A DNA stretch of 64,000 nucleotides from Sordariomycetes sp. S80-01Y (taxonomy: Eukaryota; Ascomycota; Sordariomycetes): positions 558,001 to 622,000 of the forward strand of contig JAXQJY010000025.1 of the NCBI GenBank assembly GCA_037042185.1, read 5' to 3'. This document shows positions 57,443 through 64,000 of the stretch, in pieces. Positions within the stretch are counted from its first letter, which is position 1. The number at the start of each line of letters is the position of its first letter. A program made the translations under genes and the position numbers. A model generated the notes under the pieces. The model was not told where the DNA came from. It did no database searches and saw nothing but the letters and a program-made list of their open reading frames with translations.

Positions 57443-59642
57443 ATGGCCTGGAAGGCGCCAACGACATCATCTTCCCGCGGGGACTGGCTTCCTGCCGGAC
57501 GTACCGTAGATCTTGCTGGTCCAGGCTACGATCCCGTCATGGAAGCCATCGCGACATCCCAATATCGTGACGCCTTCTCCCCGAACCCCCCTTCCCACAA
57601 TCGAATGCGATCTCTCAGCCTCTCCCTTCCATGGCGACGACCGAAGCCTTCCCTCCTCAACAGCTACCAACACGATCTGACACAGCAAATCACCGATCTT
57701 GCCGTTGAGGACGAGGCAGCGGATGTGCACGAGCGGCCTAGACCGAGGGGCCACAGCTACGGTCACGGACATCACAGTAGCAGCTTCAAAGGCATCCTCC
57801 GCAGGGCTTCTACGTCCTTGAGGAATAAAGTCCATCGGAGACCCTCTGTTGCCACGGAGGAGGCGATCTGGGAGGAACAGACCCTAGACTACGGGTACAA
57901 CCGACCGACTACATCACATCTTGGTGGCAATCGACCTAGGCAGCCTCAACCAATCCGGCACTACGGGTCGTTTCATGGTCTCAACCTCACCGCAGAGCCT
58001 CTGCCGATGGCCTCGCGACCAACGCACACATCATATCACACTCGACCAGGTCTCGGCACTGAGCCGCCCTTCATTCCCCACAACACTGGGGGTGCGGCTA
58101 AAGCGGCGGCGGCCATGCAGAACGAGCTCTTCAGGAGCGGGCTTCCAAATGGCTGGCTTCAGCCGACTATCATCGACCAAAACGACGACGACGAGAGCGG
58201 CGTGGGTATCGCTGTCACTGTGCCCGAGGAGCACGAGGCACCCATCAGCAAGGTTGACTTCGTGGCAATGCTGCCCACTGAACTGGCTATCCATGTTCTG
58301 ACGTACTTGGATGCGGCGGCGCTGGCCCAATCCAGCCTTGTGTGTCAGCGATGGAAGAAGATAGTATCGAACCAGCACGTATGGCGGGAGTCATGCCTTC
58401 GCGAGACCACGGGCACGTATGCTATGAGCGGTCCCGTCGAGGCAAATACCGGCATGGGTGTTCCCAGGAGCCTACCCTCGAATGACTGGAGGCAGATCTA
58501 CAAGGCTAAAAAGGAGCTCGAGAAGCGATGGCTGGAAGGCAAGGCTAGGGCTGTGTACCTCAACGGCCATACCGACAGCATCTACTGCCTTCAGTTCGAC
58601 GAGTATGTCTACCCAGGCTCATAAATTGGTGGCAGTCAGACTAACCATGTGCAGGCACAAGATAATAACTGGTTCTCGCGACAAGACGATCCGCATCTGG
58701 GACATGCACAGCCTCGAGTGCCGCCTGGTTATCGGACCTCCAGAGGTTGTCCAACACAATGACTTGCTGGTGGATCAGGAAAATCCCACCCACTTTACCC
58801 AAACTGCAGACGGCCATAAAGCGACGTCCTCCATGCCAACGCCTCTTTCTTTCCCAGAGCACCACAAGGCATCTATCCTATGTCTTCAGTACGACGACGA
58901 AATCCTGGCAACCGGTTCATCGGATTCGACCTGCATCATATACGACGTCAAGAACGGCTACCGTCCCATCCGTCGTCTCTATCACCACACGGCCGCTATT
59001 CTCGACCTGGCCTTCGACGACAAGCACATTGTGACCTGCAGCAAGGACATCAGCATTTGCGTCTGGGACCGCCACACTGGTGCCCTCATTCGCCAGCTGC
59101 GCGGCCATACGGGGCCTGTCAATGCTGTGCAGATGCGGGGCAACACTATCGTCTCTTGCTCTGGCGATTTCCGAGTTAAGTTGTGGAACATTGACACGGG
59201 CAAGAACATCCGTGAGTTCATCGGTCACACCAAGGGCCTTGCGTGCTCCCAGTTCTCCGAGGATGGTCGCTACGTTGCCTCCGCCGGAAACGACAAGACC
59301 ATCCGCATATGGGACGCCAACACGGGCGAGTGCCTCCGGAAGATGCAAGCCCACGACAACCTCGTACGCAGCCTACACATTGACAGCGTCAGCGGCCGTC
59401 TTGTGAGTGGGAGCTACGATACGGACATTAAGGTGTGGGACATGGAATCAGGACGCCAGCTACTCGACTTCCCAAAGTGGCATGCCAGCTGGGTGCTCAG
59501 CGCCAAGAGTGACTATAGACGGATAGTTTCTACGGGTCAAGATCCCAAGATCCTGATTATGGACTTTGGCGCTGATGTGGAGGGTATCGAGATGCTGGAA
59601 AGTGACGGGCAGAGGGTGGGAGAGGGTTGCGGCTTCATCTAG
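57443..59642 (+). CDS. F-box/WD40 protein, SCF ubiquitin-ligase substrate receptor
   Basis: Exons 57443-58602 and 58655-59642 encode 715 residues. The N-terminal 270 residues are mostly disordered, with an Arg/Ser/His-rich part (RPRGHSYGHGHHSSSFKGIL). An F-box follows at about 277-320 (MLPTELAIHVLTYLDAAALA, RWKKIVSNQHVWRESCLRE), which would bind Skp1. A WD40 propeller of seven blades follows (ITGSRDKTIRIWDMHSLE, ILATGSSDSTCIIYDVKNG, HIVTCSKDISICVWDRHTGA, IVSCSGDFRVKLWNIDTGKN, YVASAGNDKTIRIWDANTGE, LVSGSYDTDIKVWDMESGRQ). It selects substrates for ubiquitination by an SCF complex. The 52-bp intron (GTATGT, CTAAC, GTGCAG) joins FDE|HKIITGS. Its substrate is not evident. Confidence 0.93.
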
Positions 59643-59904
59643 CCGATGGGGTCGCGCACGAACCCATTAAAGATCCCGTCTAACGCAGGCTCCATGATAC
59701 GTTCGTGGCCGAGGCATTGATGATGGCTGTTTCGCCAATAGGCTGACGCTGGATGTGGAACTCACCAGGCACTCAGTCACACTCGCTACCGTGGCTGGAG
59801 GAGCTAATTCTCTATCGTCAACGGACATGGGTGTTGTCTGAGGCGTTCTGATGGTGCAAGGATGCAACTAATACGTCCTACGTTGGGAGCCGCTTGGTAT
59901 TCGG

Positions 59905-59921
59905 TTTTTTTTTTTTTTTTT
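59905..59921. repeat. poly-T run (17 T)
   Basis: Homopolymer run followed by repeats of TTTCATTTCTTC, 263 bp after the F-box stop. Confidence 0.85.
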
Positions 59922-62005
59922 CATTTCTTTCATTTCTTCATTTCTTCTATTCCTTTTCTTCCACCCCCCTTTCTTTGCATCGTCTGTTCGCGACAGGGTA
60001 TGGCATAGCTTGGCGAAGGCGAATGGATCTGGCTTCTTTTGTTGCTTCCTGATATTCTCATACACTAGCATTGTTGCACATAGACTACGACAGTTGTTCA
60101 CATAACACAAATTGATAATGCGGGATATAATCCAGAAGCACCTTTGGTCGATGGGAGCACGTGCAGTGCCGCCTTGAAGCAGTGACCTAGAGTCTGTGAT
60201 CCGAAAGAGAGCCAGAAGGCAGACGTCTTTGGAAAATGCCTTTCCTTTGACGTATCACTCGATGCCTCATCTACATGGGTCGCTTGCTTGCTTTCCTCCG
60301 ACTTCTTGACACCAGGATCAAGCCCCCAGCGAAACGCGATACAGACGCCGAGACTGGACCATAGTTCACGCTATAGGAGCTAGCGGATAACAAGCCGGCG
60401 ATGGCCAGTAGCAAACATCCACATCAACTTCGCCTCATATCTTGGTCGCCTTTCAGTCGCAACGTTGCAGGATGGACGGCCAGATTCGGCGCACAAGGCG
60501 GGTGCGGCGGACCGATTCGCCGACTGGAACTTTAATGGGATTGTGACAGTGATTTTTCAACGATGAGAATGCGGAGATAAGCATAAGTTTAATCTCGCGC
60601 GTGTGGCGGACCTTTGGAGGGGAAGCAAAGGAAACGTTCGTGGAGCGCCTCCTCCGCGAGACGTCAGAGCTAGCTGTGGGTTGACGGATGCACAAGGGTA
60701 TGAAGGGCCGACTGGACGGGCGGTGGAGGAAAATGGTCGGCAGCAAAGATGCTTTGTAGTATCAGCCACTACGAGCAGGGGTGAGGACTGCCGGCGATGT
60801 GTAATGATCGCGGTGCCTCGGAGTTGGTGCTGTTGGCACTTCGGCGGTTCACGCGGAGCCGGCCATACTCTACCAGACTATTGAAAGGGCTGTGGCTGTA
60901 AGTGGTTAGATTTGTATCGAATCAAGTTTCTTTACGCCGAACATGAGATGGAAACAATCTGGTTTGTCGTCGACATGCGGATGGGTGTCGACTTCGCACG
61001 TGAGAGCGGCACAAAATCGCCTGGACCGAGTCACGATGCTCCCTCACAACGCATGAAGTCAGGAGGACTCGAGCCGGGCCACCCCTACTGCCTAATTTCT
61101 GGGACACAATTCCTTTGCTCTTTTTTCGTTGCCTCTTACAGCAGTCATTCCCCTGAACCGGATTATTGGAACCAAGTCTAAGCGCAGACCTTTTGCCGAC
61201 GTGCCGGCTTGTCGTGCATGGGATTCCTTCAGTCGCTAAAAGCATCAAGCACCAGTGCAATTGCCAGGCGAAATAGGGATCGCCCTCTCGGCGTAGTGGG
61301 TGGTGTGCTGAAGATGGAAGCTGGCTGGGACCCTGATGCCGAATGAGGATGCAGTGCCGACGCGCGCTTTGGAGGAAGGTCAGGCAGATCCCCCGCATAG
61401 GATCTGTGACAGGGAAGGCTGTAACGGGGAGCGCGTCGAGGGGGTTCGTGGTCCGACCCTTTCATTTAAACCAGAGCTCAAGTGCTGCCGGGCTGTCGCA
61501 TCGAGAAGGTGGGTGGGTGACCGTGCACCATCGTCGGACTTAGCAAAGGGGTTGTGGGATGTCTTAGTTGAGCCAGTCAGCAGATCCCATGTCTTGAGCG
61601 CACGTCAAGAGATACGTGGGGAAGGTTGGAGCGGGCGCGCGCGCCTGCCTGTCGATGGGAGATCTGCACTCGGCTCCATGTAATGCGATGCGATGACAAG
61701 CGCGCCAGAAGACGGTCCAAAGTCGACTGACATCAGGGTTCCATTGTTCGCATTCAAGGCGGTGGCACGCGGGAGCGTCGTGTGGCTTGCAATGTGCGCC
61801 GCCAGCACTCATTGTCTCTGAATAATCCAACCGTGGCTGGGCTATTGACATGCAAGACTGACGTCGTGCGAGAGGCTTGAAACTTGAGGACCGCCCCGGG
61901 CGCTTCGCGAGCTTGACGCCGTGGCCAGTCGCAGCTGTCGGGCAGCCTGCGCCAAGCGGTCGAATCGCTTGGACAAGAGGCGGCCGAAGCTGTTCTCCTT
62001 CTGCG

Positions 62006-62020
62006 AGTGCCAGTGGCACT
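62006..62020. repeat. 15-bp odd palindrome (AGTGCCA-G-TGGCACT)
   Basis: Perfect 7-bp inverted arms around one G. The core TGCCA-G-TGGCA is shared with the site at 27248, and the site at 9813 has a comparable odd palindrome with the arms inverted. Confidence 0.6.
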
Positions 62021-63704
62021 ACCAGACTGGGGCCAAGATCGGCCCGCGTTTTCTGCAAGGTACGGACGGGGCGAGGGCCAATCCCTGGGACGGGGGGCGT
62101 GGTTGTCGAAACGCGCTATGGCCCCCAAGTCAGGGGCTCCACCGACGACGACACCTCGTCCCTCTTCCACAAACCCAAAACCCAATACCGAGAGTCGCAC
62201 CCGTGCCCAGAATCGCGGGCAGAGGATCTTACAGCGACAGCGTTGGGCGCGCATCCGACTGACGCCGTCTGGCCGCGAGGTTAGTCATTGTCTTGGACTC
62301 ACGCGTCGCGCCAAAAGCTTGTCTTGCGTCTCGGACTCGGCCCTGGACTGGGCGCCATCGGTCCCCGGCGTCTCCTCCCCCATCCTTCGCGGCTCTTTGG
62401 AAGAAATCGTAGGGGTCCGCTCGGCGAATGGTTTCGGATGCCAGCATCGGTGCCAGAGATCGATAGCAGGGGTTTTCAAGCATTCATGCGACAGGCTGGG
62501 AGCTGCTGAGAGGTGCTTGGATGAGGGTGTTTGAAACGCCCTTGGCTCTGGCGGCCAATTGTTTCACATTGTTTGCTTGGACGAGATCCACCAATCTGGC
62601 GCAGGCAAGGCGCTTGTTTCTTCCACCATGGCGCTGAGCATGGCTGCGTCGTCAATGCCAGTGGGCGAGAGTGTGTCAGAATTAGAATCAGAGGTGAGTG
62701 CTCGCCGCCATGGACAGCGGCAGTTATGGGCACCTTACTGAGGCGGCCGGCAGCTGCAGGAGCCTCTATAAGATCCATCCAGCTGCCGCTACTGCCACCA
62801 GCGCGTGCCTTCCCTCTGTGGAACGCGTCGGACTACTGCTTTGCTCTTTCCCTTTTCCATCTGCCCCTCCTTCTCCCTTTGCCTCTCGTCAGGCTTCAAC
62901 TTCTTCATCGACTTCACTTCATCGCGACAACTTTCGTTCTTTCACCGCCGCATCTACTGCTCCTCCTCTCGTCGCTCTCTCGATACCCCGTACGAAACTT
63001 TCTCTTTTTCTCTTTTCCCTTTATTCGATCGGCGAGACTGGTCTCGACTGGTAGGTGCGCTCTTCTGGTCTCCATCTTCTCGCTGGGGGTCGCGTGTGCG
63101 ATCGTGGATGCTACCCCAGCACACCACCACCAGCCCCCTTCGGACGTCTCCTGGGAGCAAGTGCGCGAATCCCATGATCCATGCCATGGGTTCGACCGAC
63201 TCGGAGTCTTTTGACACACCTGCAGCAAGCTGGCAGCCGATGCTAGGTTGCATGTGCTAGGCTCAACCCTAGTCTGTCGTCCCCGGCGCCGCCTCTCCCA
63301 AAGAAGAAGCTACATGGTCCCTTGACCCCATGGAGTGCCATGGCTTCAGTAGCTTCGGCTTCTTTATTCTTCGTCTTGAGACCCCCCGTGTGGGGAACCG
63401 ACAGCTTGCTCCCATCACGCGCAGCTGTCGCTCGGCATTAGGAGCTTTTCCTAGGCGCCGTGTCGTCACCGCCGAAGTGGCCCCTTATTCAGAGCCACAC
63501 CACACGGGGCGACTCAGGGTGTTCTCGATTCACTCGCTTTGCTACTTAAGCGGCCAGTCGCCAGCCCTGCTCCTCCCTGTCCCATCATTCACGCTCATTG
63601 TTCGCTACTGAACAAGCCCTTCATTCCTTTACTCATTCTGCTCTCGCTTGTTCGGGCAGTAGCACTTGCGCCGCTTCACTTCCTCGTCCCTCCTTTACTC
63701 CTGG

Positions 63705-63711
63705 TATAAAA
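63705..63711 (+). promoter_or_regulatory. TATA box of the last gene
   Basis: TATAAAA, 144 bp before the start at 63849, in a GC-balanced promoter context. Confidence 0.55.
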
Positions 63712-63848
63712 CCCCCTTGCCGCACTTCAACCACCCCTGATATCGCTATACAAGACTTGCACTCGCAATTAGCCTCCGCAAACACTGACACTCCCTATAG
63801 CATCGTCACCAAATTCCCTGGCGGAAACGAAATAGCTGGTTCTACATC

Positions 63849-64000
63849 ATGATGGGCCTGTCGACATTCGCCAGCGTCTCGCTGCTGGCGTTGCGCCTCT
63901 TCTCTTTGGAAGTCTCCGCTTCCCCTGCTGCTCAGGCAGCTGATACCCCCGACAACGGTGACGTTGCGCCTTCTGCATCCGAGTGGTGGTTTGCCAACAT
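63849..64000 (+). CDS. secreted protein, 5' end only (possibly GH55 glucanase)
   Basis: The frame begins at 63849 and runs off the window. MMGLSTFASVSLLALRLFSL, then EVSASPA, is a good signal peptide. The following DTPDNGDVAPSASEWWFANI resembles the region before the first pectate-lyase-like repeat in fungal exo-beta-1,3-glucanases (family GH55: a short [WY]-[WY]-x-A-x-I motif). This is a guess from a few residues; the body of the protein is outside. Confidence 0.6.
   Translation, partial: MMGLSTFASVSLLALRLFSLEVSASPAAQAADTPDNGDVAPSASEWWFAN

Larger units (their letters stand above)
59643..63848. other. 4.2-kb gene-poor interval
   Basis: A run of T (59905-59921) and a TTTCATTTC-rich stretch (59920-59970) mark the F-box 3' flank. 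Further on there is no supported gene. A 200-bp CT-rich tract at 62840-63050 looks like a fungal promoter or leader but leads into no long ORF. The interval ends in the promoter of the truncated last gene. Confidence 0.4.

Noticed and set aside
62531-63214. 227-codon hydrophobic frame on the plus strand
   Set aside because: The leucine/phenylalanine-rich part is simply the translation of a CT-rich promoter-like tract.

Overview
The window is nuclear DNA of a filamentous ascomycete, most likely a sordariomycete. The evidence is short introns (mostly 47-82 bp) with GT...AG ends and CTAAC/CTRAC branch sites, GC-rich third codon positions, CT-rich leaders, and fungal-specific families (ERG24 sterol reductase, ATG27, Vam7, AA13 LPMO, NmrA-like proteins). 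The secreted carbohydrate-active enzymes (GH78, GH3, AA13, and a probable beta-1,3-glucanase at the right edge) suit a plant-associated or saprotrophic lifestyle. The species cannot be fixed from the sequence alone.

Left part (1-25 kb): an APP1-type phosphatidate phosphatase; a secreted GH78 alpha-L-rhamnosidase tail-to-tail with a secreted GH3 beta-glucosidase; sterol C-14 reductase ERG24 diverging from autophagy protein ATG27; a Myb/SANT-like protein only 70 bp tail-to-tail from an Ap4A phosphorylase (APA2); the COPII exchange factor SEC12; and a bZIP-like regulator.

Middle (25-39.8 kb): a 5.9-kb interval with no convincing gene, an SMP-30/regucalcin-type lactonase with a long poly-C run just before its start, a 2.6-kb gene-poor interval, an AA13 (starch-type) lytic polysaccharide monooxygenase without CBM20, a mitochondrial hotdog acyl-CoA thioesterase, and an NmrA-like NAD(P)-binding protein.

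Right part (40-64 kb): ribosome-biogenesis helicase DRS1 diverging from an EB1/Bim1/Mal3 microtubule plus-end protein; vacuolar SNARE VAM7; a 680-residue membrane and coiled-coil protein of unknown function; a WD40 protein; a zinc alcohol dehydrogenase; a small four-helix membrane protein; an F-box/WD40 protein; then 4.2 kb without a recognisable gene, and the 5' end of a secreted protein cut by the window.

The genes are mostly independent housekeeping or secreted functions. There is no biosynthetic cluster, CRISPR array, rRNA, recognised tRNA or intact transposon. The only adjacent functional pairing is GH78/GH3, which together could strip rhamnosyl-glucosides. Gene models were built by hand from splice signals and reading frames; where the 5' end is uncertain this is stated. 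I found no clearly new system. The points most worth checking are the two alternative signal-peptide starts of the GH3 gene, a recurrent odd palindrome of the TGCCA-G-TGGCA type, and the unknown 680-residue protein.
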